From: Salinimicrobium terrae DSM 17865
GTDB taxonomy: Bacteria; Bacteroidota; Bacteroidia; Flavobacteriales; Flavobacteriaceae
Length of the DNA: 64,000 bases
NCBI RefSeq assembly: GCF_000424665.1
Contig: NZ_AUKI01000016.1
Span: forward strand, 1-64,000
Direction: 5' to 3'
Shown in pieces: positions 8,480 to 19,373 of the stretch. The notes under the pieces were generated by a model that had not been told where the DNA came from, searched no databases, and saw only the letters and a list, made by a program, of their open reading frames with translations. Both the position numbers and the translations under genes were made by a program. Position 1 is the stretch's first letter. Every line of letters begins with the position of its first letter.

Positions 8480-9256
8480 TTAAAAGTTTAAATAGTAGAT
8501 ATATCCAAAGTTCAGCCAGAACATCATATCGTTAAACTTGTTTTGCGGGTTGTCATGATCTAGCCCGTCCAGCCAATCGGTGTTGTAATATCTCCATTGC
8601 ATGTTCATTACAAGATCACTGCCAATACTCAGTTTATAACGCATTCCCGCACCTGCAACTATGCTCCAGGTGGTTCCCGGTTCCTGGCTCACATAGCCTT
8701 CAAAAGCTGGAAAAATATTATCTTCTAAAGGTCCTAGAGTGGAGTAGGTATATGGATCAAATCCTACAAAATTGAAACCAAGGCTTATATAAGGTGCAAC
8801 CGGATAGGCGAAGGCGGTATAATCTCTAATGCTTAAAGGATAATATTCCAGGTGGGCACCAACCTCAAAGGCACTAACCTTTCCAATCATTCCCCGAAGC
8901 TGTTCCCCTCTTGTGTTTTCTTTTTGGGCAATTGGACCATAATGATTTAGTTCTCCCTCGTGATAATCCACTTCGGCTCTGACTCTAAAATGATCGTTAA
9001 AAAATGAGTACCGGGCATAACAGTCGCAATCAGCTTTATAGGCAAAGTTGAGATAATAGACTAAACCCACGCCAGTTCCTATGTTCGAGGAATTGGTCTT
9101 TAAATTCCAACGTAAACCATAATCTGTAAAATAGGCCACAGGACCGGCAACAATACCAATTTCCTGGCCCACCATACCAACCTGTGCAGAAGCATTTCCT
9201 TTTCCGAAGAAAAAAAGCAGGAATCCCAGCATTAATGTTTTGAAAATGTTGGTCAT
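8480..9256 (-). CDS. outer-membrane beta-barrel-like protein, unknown function
   Basis: A 258-residue protein with a signal peptide (MTNIFKTLMLGFLLFFFGKG...ASAQ) and alternating aromatic, amphipathic strands ending in a C-terminal phenylalanine (YIYYLNF), as in small outer-membrane barrels. ATG at 9256 is chosen over a TTG 14 codons upstream because it places the signal peptide at the N terminus. A CDCYARY motif near residue 80 is unusual. It may match a flavobacterial family named THC0290_0291 in databases (low confidence). It lies convergent with metB and divergent from gdhA. Confidence 0.72.
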   Translation of the reverse strand: MTNIFKTLMLGFLLFFFGKGNASAQVGMVGQEIGIVAGPVAYFTDYGLRWNLKTNSSNIGTGVGLVYYLNFAYKADCDCYARYSFFNDHFRVRAEVDYHEGELNHYGPIAQKENTRGEQLRGMIGKVSAFEVGAHLEYYPLSIRDYTAFAYPVAPYISLGFNFVGFDPYTYSTLGPLEDNIFPAFEGYVSQEPGTTWSIVAGAGMRYKLSIGSDLVMNMQWRYYNTDWLDGLDHDNPQNKFNDMMFWLNFGYIYYLNF

Positions 9257-9384
9257 ATAGAAAAATCCAATCTGAGCAAATATATAAAAACATCCCAAAG
9301 AAACTGGGAATTATGGCCCTTGCAGAAAATGATTAATTATAAAAGGAATAACAAAAATTTTAAGGCTAAAATTTGCAGATAATG

Positions 9385-9392
9385 TATATTTG
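9385..9392 (+). promoter_or_regulatory. gdhA promoter -7 element
   Basis: TATATTTG matches the Bacteroidota -7 consensus TAnnTTTG exactly and lies 48 bases before the gdhA start. No good TTTG is present at the -33 position, suggesting dependence on an activator or weak basal activity. Confidence 0.55.
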
Positions 9393-9405
9393 CAGGGAAT
9401 CGTAA

Positions 9406-9417
9406 AAAAACGTTTTC
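9406..9417. promoter_or_regulatory. LacI/CcpA-like palindrome upstream of gdhA
   Basis: AAAAACGTTTTC, followed by GTT, is 11 of 12 identical to the perfect palindrome in front of hmgA (28484-28495). It sits 14 bases downstream of the -7 box and 23 bases before the start codon, a position suited to a repressor roadblock. The regulator is not in the window. Confidence 0.4.
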
Positions 9418-9422
9418 GTTAA

Positions 9423-10784
<1,362 letters not shown>

Positions 10785-10810
10785 TCTCCTGCTGAAATCT
10801 AATTTGGAGA

Positions 10811-10840
10811 AGCCGCAGTTTTGCGGCTTTTTCTTTTTTT
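10811..10840 (+). terminator. intrinsic terminator of gdhA
   Basis: AGCCGCA (10811-10817) pairs perfectly with TGCGGCT (10822-10828) across a four-base loop, followed by a T-rich run to about 10840. This is a textbook hairpin 26 bases after the gdhA stop. Confidence 0.85.
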
Positions 10841-10870
10841 GGCTTACATTTATTGCTTCGAAAGATTACC

Positions 10871-10936
10871 TGCTTAAAATGCCTTTTTTGACAAATAAGT
10901 CTTCAGGAATATTACTGCTTAAAATGTCATTTTTAA
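10871..10936 (+). repeat. short direct repeat pair before recO
   Basis: CTGCTTAAAATG(C/T)C followed by a T-run occurs twice, starting near 10870 and near 10916. The 10841-10972 spacer otherwise contains only A/T-rich sequence. Significance unknown. Confidence 0.35.
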
Positions 10937-10972
10937 AAGATATTTTTTCAGAAGAAAAAATCTCACTATTGA

Positions 10973-11692
10973 ATGTTGATCACCACCAAAGGAATTGTCT
11001 TTAGTGCCTTAAGATACGGAGAAGCCGATTTGATCGTGAAATGCTTCACCCAAAAAAGTGGGTTAAAAACGTATCTGCTTCGCGGGGTGCTTAAATCGAG
11101 GAAAGGTAAGCTCAAAGCCTCCCTTTTTCAGCCGTTAAGTCAGCTGGAGATCGTGGCAAATCATAAAGACAAGGGTACTTTGGAGTATATGAAGGAAGCC
11201 AAACTGACAAAACCGTACCAGAGCTTACATACCCATGTTATAAAATCTACAGTTGTAATGTTTCTTTCTGAAGTGCTTCGGAATGCTGTAAAAGAAGAGG
11301 AAGCAAATCCGGCACTATATGATTATGTCGAGGCTAGTCTGGAATGGTTTGATTCCCACGAAAAAACAGTCAATTTTCATTTACTTTTCCTACTGAAGCT
11401 TACCCGGTATTTAGGTTTTTATCCCGATGATTCTCAGCAAGATGCACCTGTTTTTAACCTTATCGACGGAACTTTTCAGGATGTGGAAACCAACCTCGAC
11501 TGCATAAACGATGAAAATGTTGTTCTTTTGCAGCGGCTATTGGGCACAGAGTTTGATGATCTCTCTTCCTTAAAACTTAACCAGACAGCACGATCGGGAT
11601 TTTTACTTATGCTTTTGAAATATTTTGAAATTCATCTTCAGGGTTTTCATAAACCTAAATCCCTCGCGGTTCTAAACGAAATTTTCACTTAA
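10973..11692 (+). CDS. recO: DNA repair protein RecO
   Basis: A 239-residue RecO, the mediator that with RecR helps load RecA onto gapped DNA and promotes annealing of SSB-coated strands. The N-terminal OB-fold starts ITTKGIVFSALRYGEADLIVKCFT and contains the typical Gly-Leu-Lys turn (KSGLKTYLLRG). The C-terminal half is helical. The zinc-finger cysteines found in some RecO proteins are absent, as often in Bacteroidota. Its stop overlaps the start of the TonB receptor gene by one base (TAATG). Confidence 0.9.
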   Translation: MLITTKGIVFSALRYGEADLIVKCFTQKSGLKTYLLRGVLKSRKGKLKASLFQPLSQLEIVANHKDKGTLEYMKEAKLTKPYQSLHTHVIKSTVVMFLSEVLRNAVKEEEANPALYDYVEASLEWFDSHEKTVNFHLLFLLKLTRYLGFYPDDSQQDAPVFNLIDGTFQDVETNLDCINDENVVLLQRLLGTEFDDLSSLKLNQTARSGFLLMLLKYFEIHLQGFHKPKSLAVLNEIFT

Positions 11693-14094
11693 TGCGACTT
11701 CTTGCCGGTCTAATCCTTTTCCTGCTGTTTTCAGTTTCTTCGGCCCAGGAGATTGTGGTTCTTGACAAGGAAACAGGACAGCCGATTTTTAATGTGGCTG
11801 TTTATAACAAGGATAAGTCAAAAAGTCTGCTTACTGGTTTTGATGGCGAAGCAAATCTTTCAGTTTTTGCCTCTGACGAAATTATTTTTTTCAGGCATAT
11901 TGCCCATGCGGAATTTCATGCTACGAAGAAACAGATCCTTGTGAAGGGAAGCAAAGTTTATCTTTTACCAACTAAAAATGAATTAACCGAAGTTGTACTT
12001 TCTGTTTCAAAATTTGAGCAGAAAAGAAATCGGGTTCCCCAAAAGGTGGTGACTATTAATCAAAAGGAAATTCTTACCTCAAACCCACAAACATCGGCCG
12101 ATCTTCTGGAGAGTACAGGACAGGTTTACGTTCAGAAAAGTCAGCTTGGCGGCGGAAGTCCGATGATAAGAGGCTTTGCAACCAACAGGTTGTTGATTAC
12201 AGTGGACGGAGTACGTATGAATACAGCTATTTTTAGAGGAGGAAATGTGCAGAATGTAATTTCAATAGATCCCCTTTCGGTAGAGAGAACTGAAGTTGTT
12301 TTAGGTCCAGGTTCAATTATTTTTGGAAGTGACGCCATTGGGGGTGTGATTAATTTTTTCACTTTAACTCCGGCATTTTCAGTGGCCGAAGGAGGAAATT
12401 TTTCAGGTAGAGCTTATACTCGTTATGCTACTGCCAATGAAGAAAAAACCGGGCATTTTGATATTTCTTACGGCAGTAAGGAATGGGCTTTTTTAACCAG
12501 TGCATCATATTCAGGCTTTGAAGATATGCGAATGGGCAGCCATGGACCGGAAGAATACCTGCGGCCGTATTATGCAGTGCGAAGAGACGGGCAGGATTTT
12601 ATGGTGGAGAATAAGAATCCGAAAATTCAGAAGCCTACGGGATATGAACAACTCAACCTGCTTCAAAAAGTACTGTTCCAGCCCTCAGAAGAATATAATC
12701 TTTCCCTCGGAATAATTTACTCAACAACATCAGACTTTCCCCGGTACGACCGACTTTACCGTGAGCGCGGAGGAGTTTTACGTGGAGCCGAATGGTACTA
12801 CGGTCCGCAGGAGTGGGTACAAACAAATTTGCAGGTGGACAAGGTGGGGAATGGTGATGTTTATGATGAAGCAAAATTCAGCCTTGCTTATCAATATTTT
12901 GAAGAGAGCCGCAATGACCGCAATTTTGGGGAGGAGATCCTGTACCACACAAAAGAGCAGGTGGATGCGTATTCGATGAACCTGGATTTTGAAAAGGCCT
13001 TTTCAGAAATTATTTTATTTTACGGAGGGGAATACGTGTTCAACGAAGTGAATTCCACTGGAAGGGAAACGAATATTACAACCGGTGAGACCTTTCAGGG
13101 AACTTCAAGATATCCCGATGATGCTAGCTGGCAATCCCTGGCAGCGTATGGAAACCTTCAATGGGAATTGGATCCTTCCCTCACCATCCAATCTGGTGCC
13201 CGATATAATTACATTCTTCTTGATGCTGTGTTTGATGAGGCTCTTTATGATTTTCCTTTTTCAGATGCAAATATCCGTACAGGAGCTTTAACAGGAAGCG
13301 CCGGATTAAACTGGCAGCAAAATGCCATTTTTGGATGGCAATTTAATTTATCGACTGCCTTTAGAGCACCTAATATTGATGATGTGGGGAAAATATTTGA
13401 TTCGGCCCCTGGTCTTGTTGTGGTGCCAAATCCCAACCTCAAGCCCGAAAAGGCCTATAATGCTGAACTTGGTCTTCGGCTTAATTTTGATCGTGTTGTG
13501 CAGGTGGACCTTGCGGGTTACTATACCCTTCTTGAGGACGCGTTGGTGAGAAGAGATTTTAATCTTGACGGGAAAACGACTATTGAATATAGGGGGGAGC
13601 CAAGTAACGTACAGGCTATACAAAATACAGCTAAGGCCCGTGTTTATGGATTTGAAGCAGGTGCAAAAATACGATTTACAGAGCAGCTGAAGCTAACTTC
13701 GCGAATAAGCCTCACCGAAGGTGAAGAGGAGCAGGAGGACGGCACTACAGCACCTTTACGGCATGCGGCGCCCTTCTTTGGGAATGTCCATCTTGTTTGG
13801 CAAAACAGTGATCTAAGGTTTGATCTTTTTACCGAATATAACGGTGAAATTAGTGCTGAAGAGTTAGCACCTTCAGAGAGAGACAAGGCTTACCTTTATG
13901 CGATAGATGAAAACGGGAATCCCTACTCTCCCGAATGGTACACGCTTAATTTCAGTTCTCAGTATCAGCTTGGAAAAATGTGGTTGCTTACTGCCAGTCT
14001 GGAGAATATTACTGATCAGCGGTACCGCACCTACTCCTCCGGGATAGCCGCTGCAGGCCGCAATCTGATCCTCGCCCTGCAGTACTCCTTTTAA
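11692..14094 (+). CDS. TonB-dependent receptor, haem/haemoglobin type
   Basis: An 800-residue outer-membrane receptor with a signal peptide (LLAGLILFLLFSVSSAQ). A short carboxypeptidase-regulatory-like domain follows (about 20-95), then a plug (about 110-225) and a C-terminal beta-barrel ending in a terminal Phe (NLILALQYSF). The plug carries MIRGFATNRLLITVDGVRMN and RTEVVLGPGSIIFGSDAIGG, the style of haemoglobin/transferrin/lactoferrin receptors, so haem or iron-protein uptake is inferred. TYSSGIAAAGRN near the end is the usual barrel signature. Its start overlaps the recO stop, so it may be translationally coupled. No Fur box was identified. Confidence 0.85.
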   Translation: MRLLAGLILFLLFSVSSAQEIVVLDKETGQPIFNVAVYNKDKSKSLLTGFDGEANLSVFASDEIIFFRHIAHAEFHATKKQILVKGSKVYLLPTKNELTEVVLSVSKFEQKRNRVPQKVVTINQKEILTSNPQTSADLLESTGQVYVQKSQLGGGSPMIRGFATNRLLITVDGVRMNTAIFRGGNVQNVISIDPLSVERTEVVLGPGSIIFGSDAIGGVINFFTLTPAFSVAEGGNFSGRAYTRYATANEEKTGHFDISYGSKEWAFLTSASYSGFEDMRMGSHGPEEYLRPYYAVRRDGQDFMVENKNPKIQKPTGYEQLNLLQKVLFQPSEEYNLSLGIIYSTTSDFPRYDRLYRERGGVLRGAEWYYGPQEWVQTNLQVDKVGNGDVYDEAKFSLAYQYFEESRNDRNFGEEILYHTKEQVDAYSMNLDFEKAFSEIILFYGGEYVFNEVNSTGRETNITTGETFQGTSRYPDDASWQSLAAYGNLQWELDPSLTIQSGARYNYILLDAVFDEALYDFPFSDANIRTGALTGSAGLNWQQNAIFGWQFNLSTAFRAPNIDDVGKIFDSAPGLVVVPNPNLKPEKAYNAELGLRLNFDRVVQVDLAGYYTLLEDALVRRDFNLDGKTTIEYRGEPSNVQAIQNTAKARVYGFEAGAKIRFTEQLKLTSRISLTEGEEEQEDGTTAPLRHAAPFFGNVHLVWQNSDLRFDLFTEYNGEISAEELAPSERDKAYLYAIDENGNPYSPEWYTLNFSSQYQLGKMWLLTASLENITDQRYRTYSSGIAAAGRNLILALQYSF

Positions 14095-14220
14095 GGTATT
14101 ATCAACGTAGTAAGGCTCTTATATCTGATTAATATCAGGAGGCGTTCAGGTTTTCCTGTTTTAAACCCTGCGATTTATTAAAAATCATTATTTTCGCGCA
14201 ACTATTTTTCAAAGAACAAG

Positions 14221-17200
14221 ATGATGAGTGCAAAGTTCCCTGAGTATAAAGGACTTGACCTGCCAAAAGTGGCTGAAGAAATTCTGCATTTTTGGAAGGA
14301 AAATGATGTTTTTGAGAAGAGTGTGACCTCGAGGGAAGGGAAGGATCCATTTGTCTTTTTTGAAGGTCCACCTTCTGCAAATGGTCTTCCGGGAATTCAC
14401 CACGTGATGGCACGAGCCATCAAGGATATTTTTTGTCGGTTCAAAACGCAAAAAGGTTACCAGGTAAAGCGTAAAGCCGGCTGGGATACTCACGGGCTTC
14501 CAATTGAGTTGGGCGTAGAGAAGGAACTGGGCATCACCAAAGAAGATATTGGTAAGAAAATAAGTGTAGAGGAATATAACGAAGCATGTAAAAATGCCGT
14601 GATGCGCTACACCGATGTATGGAATGACCTTACCGAAAAAATGGGATATTGGGTGGATATGGACGACCCATATATTACCTATAAATCCAAATACATGGAA
14701 ACTGTGTGGTGGCTGCTTTCCCAGATTTACAAAAAAGGTTTAATTTATAAAGGCTATACAATTCAGCCATATTCGCCTAAAGCAGGAACCGGGCTAAGTT
14801 CTCACGAGCTAAATCAACCCGGAACTTATCAGGACGTGACCGACACTACAGTCACTGCCATGTTCAAAGCGAAAAAGGAAACACTGCCTGAATTTCTTTC
14901 TGAAATGGAAGGCGAATTGTTTTTTATCGCATGGACAACCACCCCCTGGACGTTACCTTCTAATACAGCTTTAACAGTGGGGCCGAAGATTGAATATGTA
15001 ACTGTTAAGACTTACAACCAGTATACTTTCGACCCTATAACTGTAATAGTAGCAAAAGAACTGGCAGAAAAGCAATTTGACAAGAAGTTCCAAAAAGTAA
15101 ATTCTGAGGAAGCTTTAAAATCTTATAAACAGGGAGACAAAAAGATCCCATATTGGATAGGTGAATCTTTCTCCGGGAAGGATATTGTGGAGAGCAGATA
15201 CGAACAGGTAATTCCTTATGTTAAACCACATGAGCATCCTGAAAATGCATTTAGAGTAATTGCAGGGGATTTTGTAACTACAGAAGATGGTACCGGTATC
15301 GTACATACCTCTCCAACTTTTGGTGCAGATGATGCCATGGTTGCAAAACAAGCCAGTCCTGAAGTACCACCAATGTTGGTAAAGGATGAGAATGACAACC
15401 TGGTTCCGCTAGTGGACTTGCAGGGGAGATTCAGACCCGAATTAAAGGAATTTGGAGGCAAATACGTAAAGAACGAATATTATGATGATGGCAAAGCACC
15501 CGAAAAATCTGTTGATGTAGAGATTGCCATCAAGCTGAAGGAAGACAATCGGGCTTTTAAGGTTGAGAAATACCTGCACAGCTATCCCAACTGCTGGAGA
15601 ACCGATAAACCTATATTATACTATCCGTTAGATTCGTGGTTCATTAAGGTAACCGATTTTAAGGATCGCATGCATGAACTGAACCAACAGATTAACTGGA
15701 AACCAAAATCTACCGGAGAAGGACGTTTTGGGAATTGGTTGGCCAATGCAAATGACTGGAATCTTTCAAGATCAAGATATTGGGGAATCCCATTGCCAAT
15801 TTGGAGAACAGAAGACGGTAAGGAAGAAAAGATAATGGGTTCTATTGAGGAACTTAAGGAGGAGATGGCGAAGGCTGTAGATGCCGGAGTTATGAAAGCA
15901 GATCTTTTTGCTGAATTTGAACCCGGGGATTTCAGTGATGAAAACTATGATAAAGTGGACCTGCACAAAAATGTAGTAGATGAGATCATTTTGGTTTCAG
16001 CTTCAGGAAAACCTATGAAGCGGGAGGCCGATCTTATTGATGTTTGGTTTGATTCAGGCTCCATGCCATATTCGCAGTGGCATTATCCTTTTGAAAATGC
16101 CGAAAAAGTTGAGAAAACCTGGAGAAAAGCCGATTTCATAGCCGAGGGCGTTGACCAGACGAGAGGTTGGTTCTATACGCTTCACGCTATTGCTACCATG
16201 ACCTTTGATGATGTAGCTTACAAAAATGTAGTTTCTAACGGGCTAGTGCTTGACAAGAACGGACAAAAAATGTCCAAGCGTCTTGGAAACGCTGTAGATC
16301 CCTTTGAAACCCTGGCCGCTTTTGGACCCGATGCCACCCGCTGGTACATGATCTCCAATGCAAATCCATGGGATAACTTAAAATTTGATATTGAAGGAAT
16401 TTCAGAAGTGAGACGAAAGTTTTTCGGAACATTATATAACACTTATTCTTTCTTTTCACTTTACGCAAATATTGACAACTTCACCTATTCTGAAGCCGAT
16501 GTGCCATTAGAGGAAAGGCCTGAAATTGACCGGTGGATACTTTCTGAACTTCACACCTTAATTGAAAAGGTGGATAGTTTTTATGCAGATTATGAACCTA
16601 CAAAGGCTACACGGGCAATTTCAGAATTTGTTCAGGAGAATTTGAGCAACTGGTATGTGAGACTATGTCGCCGTAGATTCTGGAAAGGGGAATATGGGCA
16701 GGATAAAATTTCTGCTTATCAAACCCTTTACACCTGCCTTGAAACAGTTGCGAAATTAGGAGCTCCGGTTGCACCATTTTTTATGGACCGGTTGTACAAA
16801 GATCTTGAAAAGGCCACTAAAAAGGAAGATTTCGAATCAGTTCATTTGGCTAATTTTCCTGAGGCAGATGAAAAATTCGTAGACAAAGAACTTGAGCGCC
16901 AAATGCAAAAGGCACAGACGGTTTCTTCTTTGGTTCTTTCCCTGAGGAAAAAAGAGATGATCAAAGTAAGGCAACCCCTTCAAAGAGTTATGATCCCTGT
17001 GCTGGATGAACAGCAGAAGAAAGAGATCGAAGCCGTGGCAGATCTTATCAAGTCTGAAGTCAATGTGAAGGAACTGGAATTGATCGATGATGCTTCAGGT
17101 ATTCTTGTGAAACAGATCAAGCCGAATTTTAAGGTTCTTGGTCCGCGGTTTGGTAAGGACATGAAAGTTATAGCCGGAAAAATCAATGATTTTTCAGCAG

Positions 17201-17628
17201 AAGATATTCAGAAAATGGAGCAGAACGGTGAAATTCAGATAGATATTAACGGGAAAATGCTTACATTAGAAAGCGGTGATGTAGAGATCACTTCCCAGGA
17301 TATAGAAGGTTGGCTCGTTGCTAATTCAGGAAATATCACAGTTGCCCTGGATATTAAGATTTCAGATGATCTTAAAAAAGAAGGTATTGCTAGAGAATTG
17401 GTGAACAGGATTCAGAACATTAGAAAAGATTCGGGATTTGAAGTAACCGATAAAATAGATGTGACCCTACAAAAGGACGGCACTGTCGAGGAGGCTGTTC
17501 AACAAAATATAGAATATATTAAAACCGAAACCCTCACTGCCAATCTCGACTTAGCAGAAGAAGTGAACAACGGACTGGAAGTTTCTTTTGATGAAGTAAC
17601 CACAAGGTTGTTAATTAAAAAACATTAA
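14221..17628 (+). CDS. ileS: isoleucine--tRNA ligase
   Basis: A 1135-residue class I aminoacyl-tRNA synthetase attaching isoleucine to tRNA-Ile with editing of misactivated valine. The HIGH-type motif GIHH is at residues 58-61 within GPPSANGLPGIHH. The editing domain contains AWTTTPWTLPSNTAL. KMSKR is at 683-687. The C terminus is long, with an anticodon-binding domain and a DUF5915-like end, typical of the IleS type in Bacteroidota. Start at 14221 or the adjacent Met at 14224 cannot be distinguished. The DksA-like gene follows after five bases. Confidence 0.97.
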   Translation: MMSAKFPEYKGLDLPKVAEEILHFWKENDVFEKSVTSREGKDPFVFFEGPPSANGLPGIHHVMARAIKDIFCRFKTQKGYQVKRKAGWDTHGLPIELGVEKELGITKEDIGKKISVEEYNEACKNAVMRYTDVWNDLTEKMGYWVDMDDPYITYKSKYMETVWWLLSQIYKKGLIYKGYTIQPYSPKAGTGLSSHELNQPGTYQDVTDTTVTAMFKAKKETLPEFLSEMEGELFFIAWTTTPWTLPSNTALTVGPKIEYVTVKTYNQYTFDPITVIVAKELAEKQFDKKFQKVNSEEALKSYKQGDKKIPYWIGESFSGKDIVESRYEQVIPYVKPHEHPENAFRVIAGDFVTTEDGTGIVHTSPTFGADDAMVAKQASPEVPPMLVKDENDNLVPLVDLQGRFRPELKEFGGKYVKNEYYDDGKAPEKSVDVEIAIKLKEDNRAFKVEKYLHSYPNCWRTDKPILYYPLDSWFIKVTDFKDRMHELNQQINWKPKSTGEGRFGNWLANANDWNLSRSRYWGIPLPIWRTEDGKEEKIMGSIEELKEEMAKAVDAGVMKADLFAEFEPGDFSDENYDKVDLHKNVVDEIILVSASGKPMKREADLIDVWFDSGSMPYSQWHYPFENAEKVEKTWRKADFIAEGVDQTRGWFYTLHAIATMTFDDVAYKNVVSNGLVLDKNGQKMSKRLGNAVDPFETLAAFGPDATRWYMISNANPWDNLKFDIEGISEVRRKFFGTLYNTYSFFSLYANIDNFTYSEADVPLEERPEIDRWILSELHTLIEKVDSFYADYEPTKATRAISEFVQENLSNWYVRLCRRRFWKGEYGQDKISAYQTLYTCLETVAKLGAPVAPFFMDRLYKDLEKATKKEDFESVHLANFPEADEKFVDKELERQMQKAQTVSSLVLSLRKKEMIKVRQPLQRVMIPVLDEQQKKEIEAVADLIKSEVNVKELELIDDASGILVKQIKPNFKVLGPRFGKDMKVIAGKINDFSAEDIQKMEQNGEIQIDINGKMLTLESGDVEITSQDIEGWLVANSGNITVALDIKISDDLKKEGIARELVNRIQNIRKDSGFEVTDKIDVTLQKDGTVEEAVQQNIEYIKTETLTANLDLAEEVNNGLEVSFDEVTTRLLIKKH

Positions 17629-17633
17629 GAACT

Positions 17634-18017
17634 ATGTCAACAGAAGTAAAAGAACGCTACAGCGATGCAGAGCTGGCGGAATTCAGGACATTGATCCTTG
17701 CCAAGATCGAAAAGGCGAAGGAACAGCTGGATCTTTACAAAAGCGCCTACATGAATAACGGGAACAACGGTACAGATGATACCTCTCCTACGTTCAAAGC
17801 TTTTGAAGAAGGCAGCGAGACAATGAGTAAAGAGGCAAATTCGCAGCTAGCGATACGCCAGGAAAAATTCATTCGTGATCTTAGAAACGCCCTTGTGCGT
17901 ATTGAAAGTAAAACCTATGGAATTTGTAGGGTAACCGGAAAATTAATTGCCAAAGAGCGTTTAAAATTGGTTCCCCATGCTACCCTTAGCATCGAGGCCA
18001 AGAACATGCAACGCTAG
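17634..18017 (+). CDS. TraR/DksA-family protein with degenerate zinc finger
   Basis: A 127-residue protein with a coiled-coil N-terminal region (about 10-95, DAELAEFRTLILAKIEKAKEQ) and the DksA-type C-terminal end YGICRVTGKLIAKERLKLVP. Classical DksA has four zinc-ligand cysteines; here only Cys98 remains. The rest of the finger is replaced by VTGKLI and PHATLSIEAK, a form I recall as usual in Bacteroidota homologues. It would act on RNA polymerase through the secondary channel; this role and any ppGpp link are inferred. It lies five bases after ileS and ends in a clear terminator. Confidence 0.85.
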   Translation: MSTEVKERYSDAELAEFRTLILAKIEKAKEQLDLYKSAYMNNGNNGTDDTSPTFKAFEEGSETMSKEANSQLAIRQEKFIRDLRNALVRIESKTYGICRVTGKLIAKERLKLVPHATLSIEAKNMQR

Positions 18018-18035
18018 ATTTAAAAATCAGTTATT

Positions 18036-18072
18036 AAAAAGCGCTCCTGCCTTTGGTTTGGAGCGTTTTTTG
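18036..18072 (+). terminator. intrinsic terminator after the DksA-like gene
   Basis: GCGCTCC and GGAGCG form a GC-rich stem over a 13-base loop, followed by a T-run (18065-18071). It closes the ileS-dksA transcript just before the next start codon at 18086. Confidence 0.8.
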
Positions 18073-18085
18073 TTTTCCTGCAGCT

Positions 18086-18706
18086 ATGAAGTCTTACCTC
18101 CTTTCTTTTTTCCTAATATGTTTTCTATCGGCAAGTGCCCAGAAGGTTACGCATGATTTAATTAGTGCAGCCAGGATAGAAAAAATCGTATTTTCCGGAG
18201 ATGAGATCTTTAAGATAAGTATTGGTACCGGTCTTGAAAAAAAGGTTGTGATCACCACCCGTACCGAGGGAGAATACTTCAATGTTATTAGTCTGGATGC
18301 AGATCTTCAAAATCAGACATTATTCCTCACTTCCCGCTACAGAAAGGTTCTGCAAAACGGCTATGATAAATTAAGTACTCATAAAGTAATTTCCATGGAA
18401 GTCGAACTGGAGATACCCGAAGGAATGGTGGTAGAAATTATTTCAAATCTTGCTTCGGTTTATATTTCAGGAGCATATGATGCAGTACTTGTTGAGTTGA
18501 AGAATGGATCCTGTTATTTGAAAGATTTCACTGGAAATGCTGTCATTAATACTTTTGATGGCAATATTTTGGGAACTGCTAACAGGATAGATTTACAAGC
18601 TGCCTCAAGACATGGAACTGTAGAAGTACCACAAACAATCAAAGGAAATAATAAAATGGAATTAACCAGTATCCATGGAGACATAAAGATCACCGAAACT
18701 AAATAA
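18086..18706 (+). CDS. secreted protein resembling DUF4097/adhesin-head beta-helix
   Basis: A 206-residue protein with a signal peptide (MKSYLLSFFLICFLSASAQ). ATG at 18086 is preferred over an upstream in-frame Met because it begins exactly at the signal peptide. The mature part is rich in short beta-strands with a stepwise Gly/Asn pattern (VEIISNLASVYISGAYDAV, NAVINTFDGNILGTA). This suggests a small right-handed beta-helix like the DUF4097 or GIN-type putative adhesin head domains. Periplasmic or surface location is inferred. Function is unknown. Confidence 0.7.
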   Translation: MKSYLLSFFLICFLSASAQKVTHDLISAARIEKIVFSGDEIFKISIGTGLEKKVVITTRTEGEYFNVISLDADLQNQTLFLTSRYRKVLQNGYDKLSTHKVISMEVELEIPEGMVVEIISNLASVYISGAYDAVLVELKNGSCYLKDFTGNAVINTFDGNILGTANRIDLQAASRHGTVEVPQTIKGNNKMELTSIHGDIKITETK

Positions 18707-18712
18707 TATTAG

Positions 18713-18720
18713 TATTTTTG
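18713..18720 (+). promoter_or_regulatory. lspA promoter -7 element
   Basis: TATTTTTG matches TAnnTTTG exactly, 20 bases before the lspA start. No matching -33 TTTG is obvious. Confidence 0.5.
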
Positions 18721-18740
18721 CCCAGTTCAAATTATTCTCA

Positions 18741-19373
18741 ATGTCCTTAAAGAAAGCTTCTCTCATAATAATCCTCATCCTGATCATTGATCAGGTTTCG
18801 AAATTTTACATTAAAACTAATTTTGTTCTGGGAGAGGAGATTCATGTTTTTGACTGGTTTAGAATTTTATTTATTGAGAATGAAGGGATGGCCTGGGGTG
18901 CAAAGATCCCGGGACAATATGGAAAATTGCTGCTTACCAGCTTTAGACTTATTGCAATAGTGGGAATTGGATACTGGTTGTGGGATTCTGTTAGAAAGAA
19001 TGGCGCTCCTGTTCTAATCGTGGCGATCTCCTTTATTTTCGCAGGTGCTTTCGGAAATATTATTGATTCGGTTTTTTACGGAGAAATTTTTAATCACAGT
19101 TATAACCAGGTCGCGACTTTTCTTCCTGAAGAAGGAGGATATGGTACACTGATGCACGGTAAGGTAGTAGACATGTTATATTTCCCATTATGGTCGGGTT
19201 ATCTACCGGAGTGGCTGCCGTTTTGGGGAGGGGATTATTTTACCTTTTTTGAGCCGGTATTTAATGTGGCCGATTCGGCTATTACTACCGGGGTGGCTCT
19301 TCTTTTGATCTTCAGTAAAAAGGCTTTTCCGGAGGATGAAAAGCAAAGGAAAACTGAAAAAGCAGAAAATTAA
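18741..19373 (+). CDS. lspA: lipoprotein signal peptidase (signal peptidase II)
   Basis: Aspartic inner-membrane protease that removes signal peptides from diacylglyceryl-modified prolipoproteins. The 210-residue protein has four hydrophobic segments. Its first carries IIDQVSKFYIK, and the two catalytic aspartates lie in GNIIDSVFYGEIF and in FNVADSAITTGV. A long loop between them (MHGKVVDMLYFPLW) is typical of Bacteroidota LspA and explains the greater length than E. coli. It is fitting in a window rich in lipoprotein genes. It is convergent with the response regulator, with the 3' ends overlapping by four bases. Confidence 0.95.
   Translation: MSLKKASLIIILILIIDQVSKFYIKTNFVLGEEIHVFDWFRILFIENEGMAWGAKIPGQYGKLLLTSFRLIAIVGIGYWLWDSVRKNGAPVLIVAISFIFAGAFGNIIDSVFYGEIFNHSYNQVATFLPEEGGYGTLMHGKVVDMLYFPLWSGYLPEWLPFWGGDYFTFFEPVFNVADSAITTGVALLLIFSKKAFPEDEKQRKTEKAEN

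Noticed and set aside
10804-11004. A short plus-strand open frame between gdhA and recO.
   Set aside because: It begins inside the gdhA terminator, is hydrophobic by chance of T-rich sequence, and overlaps the recO start in another frame.
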